Assembly: GCA_948477625.1 (NCBI GenBank)
Contig: CAOLNK010000003.1
Span: 62,001 to 126,000 of the forward strand
Length of the DNA stretch: 64,000 nt
Direction: 5' to 3'
From: an uncultured Candidatus Saccharibacteria bacterium
Lineage (GTDB): Bacteria; Patescibacteriota; Saccharimonadia; Saccharimonadales; Saccharimonadaceae
A program made the translations under genes and the position numbers. Positions 43,703 to 52,102 of the stretch are shown here, one piece after another. The notes below the pieces were generated by a model. That model was not told where the DNA came from. It was given only the letters and a program-made list of their open reading frames with translations, and searched no databases. Positions within the stretch are counted from its first letter, which is position 1; every line of letters starts with the position of its first letter.

Positions 43703-44521
43703 ATGGGAATTCCACACATCCTTTGCCGCAAGAATCGTATCTTGCTCGGCGAGCTAGTCAAAACGGATTTCAAGCTCCGCTATCAGGGGTCAGTTTTGGG
43801 CTATCTCTGGGCCGTTTTACGCCCCCTGCTCACCTTCGCTATTCTCTACATTGTCTTCGCTAAACTTCTCCGCTTCGGTGGGGATATTCCACATTATCCA
43901 GTTTATTTGCTTACCGGCACCGTACTCTGGAGTTTCTTCACCGAGTGCACCAGCCAAGGCATCCAAGCTATCGTCCTCCGCGGCGACCTCTTGCGTAAAA
44001 TCAGTTTCCCCAAATATATCATTGTGGTTTCCGCTACCGCCACTGCGCTAATCAACCTCGCTATCAATCTCTGCGTCGTGGTAATCTTTGCTCTTATTAA
44101 CGGCGTCACACCGTCTTGGTCTTGGCTTATCGTGCCGTTTCTTGTGCTTGAACTCTACGCTTTTTCGCTCGGCATTTCTTTCTTGCTTGGTGCTATCAAT
44201 GTCAAATATCGCGATGTCACCTCTATCTGGGACGTACTGATACAGGCGTTATTTTATGCCATCCCAATCATTTATCCGCTTTCGATGGTACTCGAGTCGA
44301 GCGGTTTTGGTTTATTAGCTGCCCGCATTATTATGTTAAATCCCATTGCGCAGGTCATCCAGGATGTACGCTATAATCTCATTACCACCGAAACCATCAC
44401 TGCTTGGCAGATCTTGCCCAGCGCTCTTCAAATAGTCCCAATTTTGCTCGTCATCTTAGTTTTAGCGCTCGCCGCCCTGTTTTTCCGAAAACGCTCAAAA
44501 CGCTTTGCGGAGGAGGTCTAA
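43703..44521 (+). CDS. ABC-2 polysaccharide exporter permease (Wzm/TagG-like)
   Basis: 272 aa with six helices. LVKTDFKLRYQGSVLGYLWAVLRPLL in parts is the amphipathic N-terminal signature of Wzm/TagG. Later YRDVTSIWDVLIQALFYAIPIIYP is the family's C-terminal landmark. TATAAT ends 10 nt before the ATG, so a promoter here gives a short leader. The ATPase follows with no gap. It moves lipid-linked glycan across the membrane. Confidence 0.85.
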   Translation: MGIPHILCRKNRILLGELVKTDFKLRYQGSVLGYLWAVLRPLLTFAILYIVFAKLLRFGGDIPHYPVYLLTGTVLWSFFTECTSQGIQAIVLRGDLLRKISFPKYIIVVSATATALINLAINLCVVVIFALINGVTPSWSWLIVPFLVLELYAFSLGISFLLGAINVKYRDVTSIWDVLIQALFYAIPIIYPLSMVLESSGFGLLAARIIMLNPIAQVIQDVRYNLITTETITAWQILPSALQIVPILLVILVLALAALFFRKRSKRFAEEV

Positions 44522-45343
44522 ATGCCAAAATTGCATAAAAAAACTACTCAACGTAATACAAATGACATACAATGTGTGGACAATGTACATACAAATTCGT
44601 CCCAAAGACCTGATTTTGCCATCAAGGCTACACATTTACACAAGAGTTTCCGTTTGCCAACAGAGCGAGCGTCCGGCCTCAAGCAAGCCATTTTCAACTG
44701 GCTCAAAGGTGTCAAAGGTTATACCGAACAAAAAGTCCTTGATGACATTAGCTTCGAAATCAAGCCTGGTGAGTTCGTTGGTATTGTTGGTCGCAACGGT
44801 TCTGGTAAGTCGACCTTGCTCAAAATCTTGGCCCAAATCTATTTCCCTGAGCAGGGAAACATCGAAGTCGATGGTACGCTGGTTCCATTTATTGAGCTCG
44901 GCGTCGGGTTTAACCCTGAGCTCACTGGCCGCGAGAACGTCTATCTTAACGGTGCCTTGCTTGGCTTCTCGCACAAAGAAATGGATGCTATGTACCAAGA
45001 AATCGTGGAGTTTGCCGAACTCGAGCCCTTTATGGATGCCAAGCTTAAAAATTATTCCTCCGGTATGCAGGTGCGTTTAGCCTTTTCCATTGCTATCCGT
45101 GCCAAGGGCGACATTCTCATTCTCGACGAAGTCCTTGCTGTTGGTGACGCGGCCTTCCAAGAAAAGTGTAATAATTATTTCTCTAGCCTCAAAGGCAGCA
45201 AGCAGACGGTGATTCTTGTCACACACTCTATGGAAAACGTCCGTCGCTTTTGTAATCGTGCGATTTTAATTGAAAACGGCAAGATTGCCACTGAAGGTGA
45301 CCCTGAAATCGTCGCCAAAGCTTACGAAGGGTTATGGAGTTAA
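44522..45343 (+). CDS. ABC transporter ATP-binding protein (Wzt/TagH-like)
   Basis: 273 aa. Walker A GRNGSGKSTLLK (residues ~94-105), signature YSSGMQVRLAFS, Walker B ILILDEVLAVGD and the H-loop VTHSME. The WLKGVKG and GVGFNPELTGRENVYLNG segments are diagnostic of polysaccharide exporters. There is no long C-terminal carbohydrate-binding domain, so the simple TagH/KpsT-like type is likely. It has a ~40-residue N-terminal extension. The ATG directly follows the permease stop, and GGAGGAGG precedes it. Confidence 0.9.
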   Translation: MPKLHKKTTQRNTNDIQCVDNVHTNSSQRPDFAIKATHLHKSFRLPTERASGLKQAIFNWLKGVKGYTEQKVLDDISFEIKPGEFVGIVGRNGSGKSTLLKILAQIYFPEQGNIEVDGTLVPFIELGVGFNPELTGRENVYLNGALLGFSHKEMDAMYQEIVEFAELEPFMDAKLKNYSSGMQVRLAFSIAIRAKGDILILDEVLAVGDAAFQEKCNNYFSSLKGSKQTVILVTHSMENVRRFCNRAILIENGKIATEGDPEIVAKAYEGLWS

Positions 45344-45354
45344 AGGAGGTAAAA

Positions 45355-46512
45355 ATGGAATATGATGTTTTAATTGTTGGTGCTGGTCTCTTCGGTTTGA
45401 CTATGGCTGAGCGTCTCGCCAACGAATGTGATAAAAAGGTTCTTGTGATTGATAAGCGCAATCATATCGGTGGTAACTGTTATTCTGAATTTGATTCAGA
45501 AACCGGCATTGAATGTCACAAATACGGCGCCCACCTTTTTCACACTTCGCTTGAAAATGTTTGGGAATATGTTAATCAATTCACTAAATTCACCAATTAT
45601 ATCCACAAGGTTTACACTACGCATGATGGCATAGTATATCCACTACCGATTAACCTTGGCACTATCAATCAATTCTTCCAAGCCGCCTATACACCGGACG
45701 AAGCTAAAGTTAAGATCGCTGGCCAGGCTGCCAGTGCCCCAGAAAACCCGCAAAATCTCGCTGAGCAGGGAATCTCACTGATTGGTAAGCCGCTATTTGA
45801 TGCCTTCATCAAGAATTACACCGCTAAGCAATGGCAAACCCCAGCTGAGGAGCTTTCCCCCGATATTATCAAGCGCTTGCCGGTGCGCTATAATTACGAC
45901 AACCGCTATTTTAATGACACCCACGAAGGTTTGCCGGTTGACGGTTACGAAGCCTGGTTCCAGAATATGATTGATAGTTGTGGCGATAAGATTGTAGTTC
46001 GCCTTGAAACTGATTATTTCACCGATTCCGAGATTCAGCGCTTACGTGACGCAGGGATTCTCACGATTTACACTGGCCCGATTGACCGCTTTTATGATTA
46101 TCAGTTTGGTGAACTCAAGTGGCGCAGTTTGGATTTGGGGAAAGAGGTGCTTGACGTGGACGATTTTCAGGGTTGTCCCGTGATGAACTATGCCGATCTC
46201 GAGCCTAAGTATACACGTATCCACGAGTTTAAGCATTTTCATCCTGAGCGCACCACTGGTTGCTATGCGCCAGGGTCTGGCAAGACCGTTATTGTGCGTG
46301 AATACAGTAAGACTTGGCATCTTGGCGACGAGCCATATTATCCAGTAAATACTGCCGAAGACCGCGCAGTTCTGTCCAAGTATCAAGACCTCGCCGCCAG
46401 CGAGCAAAACATCATCTTTGGCGGTCGTCTCGGCGAATACGCTTATTACGATATGGACAAGACTATCGCCGCTGCCTTGGCTAAATTTGATGAGATTAAA
46501 AATCGTGTTTAA
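45355..46512 (+). CDS. glf: UDP-galactopyranose mutase
   Basis: 385 aa from the ATG after AAAGGAGG. FAD-binding Rossmann motif YDVLIVGAGLFGLTMAERL, then IDKRNHIGGNCYSEF and KYGAHLFHTS; IKNYTAKQWQTP, and RFNYNYDNRYF-like VRYNYDNRYFNDTHEGLP are Glf signatures. It turns UDP-galactopyranose into UDP-galactofuranose. Together with galE (49594) it implies a galactofuranose-containing surface glycan. It overlaps the next gene by 8 nt. Confidence 0.95.
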   Translation: MEYDVLIVGAGLFGLTMAERLANECDKKVLVIDKRNHIGGNCYSEFDSETGIECHKYGAHLFHTSLENVWEYVNQFTKFTNYIHKVYTTHDGIVYPLPINLGTINQFFQAAYTPDEAKVKIAGQAASAPENPQNLAEQGISLIGKPLFDAFIKNYTAKQWQTPAEELSPDIIKRLPVRYNYDNRYFNDTHEGLPVDGYEAWFQNMIDSCGDKIVVRLETDYFTDSEIQRLRDAGILTIYTGPIDRFYDYQFGELKWRSLDLGKEVLDVDDFQGCPVMNYADLEPKYTRIHEFKHFHPERTTGCYAPGSGKTVIVREYSKTWHLGDEPYYPVNTAEDRAVLSKYQDLAASEQNIIFGGRLGEYAYYDMDKTIAAALAKFDEIKNRV

Positions 46513-47530
46513 AAAACTCGAACTGATTTCGGTCATCGTCCCAGTTTATAACACCAAGTCCACTCTTGAGCGCTGCGTTAACTCTATACTCGCTCAGACC
46601 TATCCCAATTTCGAGATTATCCTGGTTGACGACGGTTCTCCCGACGGCGCCGGGGAATTATGCGACCAACTCGCCAAGCAGCATCAAAATATCCGTGTGT
46701 TACACCAAAAAAATGCTGGATTGTCCGCCGCTCGCAATGCAGCTCTCAAGATAGCTAGGGGCGAGTATATTACTTTTGTTGACTCTGATGATGCCATCGC
46801 TCCAACCATGCTCGAGGTTCTAATCAGTCTTCGCAATGACCCAGTGCGGATTTGTTCTTTCGCTGAGGTTAACTCAAAAGGAAAATCCCACCCCATGGCA
46901 GGTGCGCTATCTTCCAAAGAAGGCCCAATAGATCCAGATGCGGTCGGACGCCAGAGTCTTACCGTAGAAACCTGTCTGCAGCGAATGCTCCTAGAACAGG
47001 GTTTCACTATGTCTGCTTGTGGAAAACTCTACCATCGTGATTTATTTAAAACTGTGCAATTTCCGGTGGGGAAACTCTACGAAGATGTCGGCACTACCTA
47101 TCGTCTCATTATGCAATGCCCCCACTATGTCAGTTTTATTCCTCTGCCACTATACGAATATCATCAAAATCAAGGTTCTATTATTCATCAAGCTTTCAAT
47201 TTCCGTAAACTCAACCTCATCGAACTAACCGACCGGATGTGTGACGAAATCAACCAGAAGTTCCCAAAGCTTCATGATGTTACTAATCTCCGCCGCATGC
47301 ATGCGCGGTTTAGTATCTTGCGCCAAATGGTTTTAGCTAGACCCATACCATCCGACCGCACAAAGTTTGACGAAACCGAGCAGGGGATTATCGATTATCT
47401 CCGAACGCACAAAGCATGGGTTCTGCAAAACCCTCATTCTGGCAAACGCGATCAGCTTGCCATGTGCTCCCTCTTGCTGGGGCTTCCGGTATTCAAACTC
47501 GCCTGGAAAATTTATTCTTATCTAAAATAA
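46505..47530 (+). CDS. GT2 family glycosyltransferase (GTG start)
   Basis: 341 aa from GTG at 46505, overlapping the glf stop. The catalytic domain begins LISVIVPVYNTKSTLERCVNSIL in parts, with ILVDDGSPDGAGEL and FVDSDDAI (DxD). The remaining ~200 residues are the acceptor domain (LYHRDLFKTVQFPVGKLYEDVGTTY in parts). An earlier in-frame ATG inside glf would add 29 residues unlike the family, so the GTG is preferred. Likely adds a sugar, possibly galactofuranose, to the growing glycan. Confidence 0.8.
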   Translation: MFKKLELISVIVPVYNTKSTLERCVNSILAQTYPNFEIILVDDGSPDGAGELCDQLAKQHQNIRVLHQKNAGLSAARNAALKIARGEYITFVDSDDAIAPTMLEVLISLRNDPVRICSFAEVNSKGKSHPMAGALSSKEGPIDPDAVGRQSLTVETCLQRMLLEQGFTMSACGKLYHRDLFKTVQFPVGKLYEDVGTTYRLIMQCPHYVSFIPLPLYEYHQNQGSIIHQAFNFRKLNLIELTDRMCDEINQKFPKLHDVTNLRRMHARFSILRQMVLARPIPSDRTKFDETEQGIIDYLRTHKAWVLQNPHSGKRDQLAMCSLLLGLPVFKLAWKIYSYLK

Positions 47531-47573
47531 TCTAAAACTACTTGTATTTATAAAATCTATGCTATAATAGAAT

Positions 47574-47751
47574 TGTCTAACTTACATCGTGACCAAATTT
47601 TGGTAGTATTTTATACCATTCATATCTGTACACAGAGAGCAAATATCGCCCAGGACAACCTTAAGCGGCACCGCATAAGTAAATTGTTCTGCTCGTTTTG
47701 CGAGTGTACAGGTTACGAATGGAAGTTAGACACCTTGCGGTGTCGCTTTTT
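47574..47751 (+). ncRNA. Structured RNA with closing stem and intrinsic terminator (copy 2)
   Basis: Promoter: TTGTAT and extended -10 TGCTATAAT (TATAAT at 47563-47568). Helices: closing stem GTCTAACTT (47575) with AAGTTAGAC (47723-47731); hairpin ACCA/TGGT; CCATTC/GAATGG; CTGTACAC/GTGTACAG; GAGC/GCTC; and GGACAA/TTGTTC closing a loop with TTAAGCGGCACCGC. The terminator GACACC ttgc GGTGTC plus GCTTTTT shares GAC with the closing stem. The layout and apical loop match the RNA at 1326-1461. The FISUMP gene begins 167 nt downstream but may have its own promoter. About 178 nt, so a 6S-like RNA is an alternative. Confidence 0.65.
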
Positions 47752-47852
47752 GTATTAGCAGTAGACCTTTCTACGCCTAAAGCATGACCTTATAGCTTTA
47801 GTTAATCTACTCTAGATACGATTTTAGCGACACTCAAGGTGGCCAATAAATA

Positions 47853-47901
47853 ATCAAGTAACCAAAAGTATAGGTGAGTGATGCTATATTTTGATTACTT
47901 A
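47853..47901 (+). promoter_or_regulatory. Hairpin and extended -10 upstream of the FISUMP gene
   Basis: AATCAAGTAACCAAAAGTATAG pairs imperfectly with CTATATTTTGATTACTT. The 3' arm contains TGCTATATT, an extended -10 that would start transcription ~20 nt before the GGAGG ribosome site. The promoter lies inside the inverted repeat, which suggests a switchable or protein-bound element. Confidence 0.45.
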
Positions 47902-47917
47902 AACGGAGGTAAACTTT

Positions 47918-49546
47918 ATGGTAAAAAGAAAAACACATAACGCGCAGTTAATATTTAGCTATAGTGCGCTAGGTATAATTGGGATCCTAATACTCACCAT
48001 GTTTTACCCCGTTACTAATATAAGTTACGCAGATGATGGCACAGATTCGGCCAGTACTTATGTTAGTGCTGATGTGCTTCCCGTAATTTCCCTAGCTTTG
48101 CCCAGCACTATGCGTATGGCAATTGAGCCTACAGTCAATGGCAATTTTGGGTCAGCCACTGGCAAACTCTTAGTAGCCACAAATAGTAGCGATGGTTACA
48201 CGCTATACATGTCAACTGGTGACAATACGGCCAATCTTAAAAGTATAGACTCTACTAATACGGCCGTCATCAAGCCAGTGGCAGCTAATTCCAAAGCTAG
48301 CGAATTCGCTGCTAATAGCTGGGGTTATAGTCTAGATTCTGGACAAGATAAAACTTATCAACCAGTAGCGGCGGGCAATAGTGGCGAGTCCACATCTATT
48401 AAAACAACCACCACTAACAATCCTAAAGATGAATACGATTTAACTTTTGGCGCTTTTATCAATTCCGAGCTACCTATTGGACAGTATAGTAATTCCGTTG
48501 TTATATCTGTTGTAGCTAATCCGGTTACTATCACCAGCTTCTCGCAGCTTACGTATATGCAGAATATGACTAGTGAAATTTGTGCTAATACCGCCGAGGG
48601 CAGTACCAAACAGCTTATCGACACGCGCGATGGCAATAGCTACTGGGTGGAAAAACTCAAAGACGGCAATTGTTGGATGACTCAAAACCTAGCGCTTAAT
48701 CTCACCGAAAAAGGTCTTAGCCCAGTAGATTCGGATATTTCGGCAGAATGGAATAGTCGCTCAACCTATCCACCGCAAGCAACAAACGCTGTTCATCTTG
48801 ACCTAACCAGAAATGCCTATAAATATCAAGATACAAATTCGTGGAGTTGGGGCGACAAAACTGTCCTAGCGATGCCCGAAGCTGGTAACACTTGTAATAA
48901 ATCCATTACTTCGGACGATAATATTGGAGAAATGTGTGCTGAGGTTGGGTTTGTAGATGTTTCTGGTGATGAATGGAAGCCAACCTTCGTAGCTAAACAG
49001 GGAACCTTCGTCCGTCCGAGCGGGCTAAACTATAATGGGCTAATCGCTGTAGACCAAGAAGCAAAAACCTATGACGCACATTATCTAATTGGCAATTATT
49101 ACCAATACAACACAGCCACTGCTGGGACTGGCTATGGCGGGGAAGCAAGTGGCGTTTTGGCCCCAGAAAGTATCTGCCCTAAAGGCTGGACGTTACCAGA
49201 AGGATCTGCCGATACTAGCGGCTCAAGATTTTATTTGCTAAAAACTTACGGATTAGCCTCAAGAGGGCAATATGGAGATTCCGGATCGTTAACTTCTGGC
49301 AACTACAACATCGCTGCCGCCCCCCTATACTTTGTCCGTTCAGGCTACGTTATTCCATATTCAGGCGCCCTTGTTAATTTAGGGGTATATGGTGTGATGT
49401 GGAGTGGTACACGCGCGTCAACCGGCGAAGGCATAATGCTAGAGTTCTCAAAAACCTCTTTAACGGCAGCTAGAAGTTCCTACACTACCGGCGGTGGATA
49501 TAATAGCATGGCTACAGGTGAACCAATTCGCTGTATTGCGAGATAA
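47918..49546 (+). CDS. Secreted surface protein with C-terminal FISUMP-type domain
   Basis: 542 aa. Signal peptide to ~35 (NISYADDG). Residues ~40-200 form a Ser/Thr-rich beta domain, with SADVLPVISLALP and NSSDGYTLYMST. From about 225 comes the FISUMP-like domain (Fibrobacter succinogenes major paralogous type): IDTRDGNSYWVEKLKDGNCWMTQNL in parts, SICPKGWTLPEG, PLYFVRSGYV, MWSGTRAS, PIRCIAR. The last ~70 residues correspond to the silent cassettes A-D, which start at the same LYFVRSGYV, but the DNA is not close enough to have been copied recently. GGAGG lies 8 nt before the ATG. A surface adhesin or enzyme is likely. Confidence 0.75.
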   Translation: MVKRKTHNAQLIFSYSALGIIGILILTMFYPVTNISYADDGTDSASTYVSADVLPVISLALPSTMRMAIEPTVNGNFGSATGKLLVATNSSDGYTLYMSTGDNTANLKSIDSTNTAVIKPVAANSKASEFAANSWGYSLDSGQDKTYQPVAAGNSGESTSIKTTTTNNPKDEYDLTFGAFINSELPIGQYSNSVVISVVANPVTITSFSQLTYMQNMTSEICANTAEGSTKQLIDTRDGNSYWVEKLKDGNCWMTQNLALNLTEKGLSPVDSDISAEWNSRSTYPPQATNAVHLDLTRNAYKYQDTNSWSWGDKTVLAMPEAGNTCNKSITSDDNIGEMCAEVGFVDVSGDEWKPTFVAKQGTFVRPSGLNYNGLIAVDQEAKTYDAHYLIGNYYQYNTATAGTGYGGEASGVLAPESICPKGWTLPEGSADTSGSRFYLLKTYGLASRGQYGDSGSLTSGNYNIAAAPLYFVRSGYVIPYSGALVNLGVYGVMWSGTRASTGEGIMLEFSKTSLTAARSSYTTGGGYNSMATGEPIRCIAR

Positions 49547-49593
49547 ATCTGTCTATACAACGTCTATACAGATTACATACAATGTATATATGA

Positions 49594-50619
49594 TTATCCG
49601 ATTTTTACACCTTGCTTCTCTAGATAGTTCAAAGTATCACGCATGGCGTCGTCAATCGTTAACTCAGTTTTCCAACCCAGCATTTCTTCCGCATGGCTTG
49701 GATTGGCACATAATGACGCCAAATCTCCAGCTCTCCGCCCCACGATTTTATGTGGCAAAGCCAATCCGCTTTCCTTAGAAAACGCTTTCACAATTTCCAT
49801 CACCGAAAGTCCGCGTCCGGTGCCCAAGTTATATACTTGTACCTGCTCGTCTTCACCGATTTTCTTCACGGCCGCCACGTGCCCCTTGGCCAAGTCCACC
49901 ACATGAATATAATCGCGAATGCAAGTGCCGTCCGGCGTATCGTAATCATTGCCATAAATCGAAAGCTCAGGAATCTCACCTGCTGCCACCTTCATCACAA
50001 TTGGCATCAAGTTATTTGGCTTATCGTTTGGATCTTCACCCAGCAAACCAGATGCGTGTGCTCCAATCGGGTTAAAATAACGCAAGATTGTCACTCTAAA
50101 TTCTGGATCACTCACGGCGACATCGCGCAAAATCTCTTCGATAAAGTATTTTGTACGCCCATACGGATTTGCTAAGTTCCGTCCCACTGGCAAGCCCTCT
50201 ACGCAGAGTGGGGAATCGGGCTCACCGTACACTGTCGCCGAAGACGAAAAGATAATTTTGTGTACACCAAATTCTTGCATGCACTCCAACAAGTTAATCG
50301 TACCGCCAATGTTTACTTCATAATAAGTTAGCGGTTTTTCTACCGACTCCGCCACAGCCTTGAGCCCGGCAAAATGAATCACCGTATCAAATTTACCTTC
50401 CGCAAACACCTTAGCTAGCGCTTCGCCGTCACGAATATCCACCTTGTGGAATTTCGGCCGCACACCAGTAATCTTCTCGATATTATCCAAAGCGGTCAAC
50501 TTGCTGTTGTAGAGATTGTCCAAAATCTCCACCTCATACCCCGCTTCAATCAACTCCACTGCGGTATGTGAGCCGATAAATCCCGTACCACCAGTCAATA
50601 AAACTTTATCTTTTTTCAT
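49594..50619 (-). CDS. galE: UDP-glucose 4-epimerase
   Basis: 341 aa, full length. NAD-binding motif LLTGGTGFIGSHTAVEL, catalytic Ser-Tyr-Lys as FSSSATVYG and NPYGRTKYFIEEIL, GAHASGLLGEDP and a typical GalE C-terminus. It interconverts UDP-glucose and UDP-galactose, feeding UDP-galactopyranose mutase encoded at 45355. GGAGG precedes the ATG. It stands alone on the minus strand within the polysaccharide region, divergent from the priming transferase. Confidence 0.95.
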   Translation of the reverse strand: MKKDKVLLTGGTGFIGSHTAVELIEAGYEVEILDNLYNSKLTALDNIEKITGVRPKFHKVDIRDGEALAKVFAEGKFDTVIHFAGLKAVAESVEKPLTYYEVNIGGTINLLECMQEFGVHKIIFSSSATVYGEPDSPLCVEGLPVGRNLANPYGRTKYFIEEILRDVAVSDPEFRVTILRYFNPIGAHASGLLGEDPNDKPNNLMPIVMKVAAGEIPELSIYGNDYDTPDGTCIRDYIHVVDLAKGHVAAVKKIGEDEQVQVYNLGTGRGLSVMEIVKAFSKESGLALPHKIVGRRAGDLASLCANPSHAEEMLGWKTELTIDDAMRDTLNYLEKQGVKIG

Positions 50620-50677
50620 ACATCCTCCAAAAACTATACTCTTATTTTAGCACACAATCTGTTATATAATATAGGGT

Positions 50678-52102
50678 ATGAAGAAGGACTTTGGGTTAAT
50701 TTTTCGCATCTGCCTAATTTTAGGTGACGCTTTTGCGATTTGCTTCTCCTTTTTGGTGGCCTATTTTATGCGCACCCACCTCGACCAACGGCCATTTTAT
50801 TTTGAATCCAAACCTTGGCAATTCGTCGCATCACTGCTGTTATTGCTACCCATTTATATCATTATCCTAGCCGCTTTTGGCCTCTACCGGCGCACAATTT
50901 TTCTTAATCGTAGCCACTGGTCCGAAATCGGACGCCTTTTCTTGGCTTCAGTTGTAGGCGTCATGGCGATTATTAGCTATGATTTTTTCCTCGGGGTCGA
51001 CCTTTTCCCGGTACGCATTATGGCAATTTATACCATTGCCTCTTGTTTTTTCTTACTTTGTATCTTTCGTGGCTTAGTTCACATGGTTCGCAGTTTTATC
51101 CTCAAAAGCAAACGCGCTGTTCTGCGCGCGGTGATTATCGGTAGCACCAAAAACACCGAATATCTTTCTGACTACATAGCCGCTTTTCCCGAGTCTGGTT
51201 TTACTCTGGCTGGCGTAGTTGCAGCTGCCAAATATATACCCAAGGATTTGCGTCGCAAACAATATTCTTCACTCAAGGAGGCCTTGCGCAAGGCTAAGCC
51301 TGATGTGATTTTTCAGACTGACGATCGTCGCACCGATTACGTTTATCGTCAAGCGATTGAGCGCCATCTTCTGTATTATTTTGTCCCATCCAATTCTATG
51401 CTCACTTCGCAAATGGGTGATTTAGAGCTCGTAGGTGACACCCCGGCCATTTTAGTCAATGTCACGCCGCTCGCCGGTGGTGCCAAAGTTGTCAAACGTA
51501 TTTGTGATATTATCTTTAGTAGTATCGCACTCGTGATTGCCACTGTTCCCATGGGAATTATCTTTATCTTGCAGAAGATTGCTGACCCTAAAGCCCCAGC
51601 TATATATGCCGAAATCCGCCTCTCACGCTATAATCGCCGTTTCAAGATTTACAAATTCCGTTCCATGAAGCCAGAGTATTGCGGTCTTTCACCGGAAGAA
51701 GCTTTCACTAAAATGGGCAAGCCTGGGCTAATCAAAAAATACCGTCAAAACGGTGATAAAATTCCTAATGACCCCCGCATCACCAAGCTTGGTAAAATTC
51801 TCCGTGCCACTTCACTTGATGAGCTTCCGCAGCTATTTAACGTCTTGCGTGGCGACATTTCTCTAGTTGGCCCCCGTGCTCTCGTCCCTGGGGAACTGCA
51901 TCACTATGGCGATCGCTCACTTTTGCTTTCTGTCAAATCCGGCCTCACTGGATTGGCGCAAGTTTCTGGTCGGCGTGATATCTCTTTTGACGAACGTCGT
52001 GCACTTGATCTTTATTACATCCAAAATTGGTCACTTGGCATGGATTTTCGTATTATGTTCCGCACCATCGGTGCTGTGCTGTTTCGTAAAGGTGCCAAAT
52101 GA
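50678..52102 (+). CDS. Polyprenyl glycosylphosphotransferase (WcaJ/CpsE-like priming enzyme)
   Basis: 474 aa. Four N-terminal helices (~8-115), a Rossmann-like middle (AVIIGSTKNTEYLSDYIAAFPESGFTLAGVV in parts), one further helix (~280-300) and the bacterial sugar transferase domain: FKIYKFRSMK, DPRITKLGKILRATSLDELPQLFNVLRGDISLVGPRAL in parts. It loads the first sugar phosphate on undecaprenyl phosphate. TATAAT ends 7 nt before the ATG (leaderless). It overlaps the next gene by 4 nt. Confidence 0.9.
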   Translation: MKKDFGLIFRICLILGDAFAICFSFLVAYFMRTHLDQRPFYFESKPWQFVASLLLLLPIYIIILAAFGLYRRTIFLNRSHWSEIGRLFLASVVGVMAIISYDFFLGVDLFPVRIMAIYTIASCFFLLCIFRGLVHMVRSFILKSKRAVLRAVIIGSTKNTEYLSDYIAAFPESGFTLAGVVAAAKYIPKDLRRKQYSSLKEALRKAKPDVIFQTDDRRTDYVYRQAIERHLLYYFVPSNSMLTSQMGDLELVGDTPAILVNVTPLAGGAKVVKRICDIIFSSIALVIATVPMGIIFILQKIADPKAPAIYAEIRLSRYNRRFKIYKFRSMKPEYCGLSPEEAFTKMGKPGLIKKYRQNGDKIPNDPRITKLGKILRATSLDELPQLFNVLRGDISLVGPRALVPGELHHYGDRSLLLSVKSGLTGLAQVSGRRDISFDERRALDLYYIQNWSLGMDFRIMFRTIGAVLFRKGAK

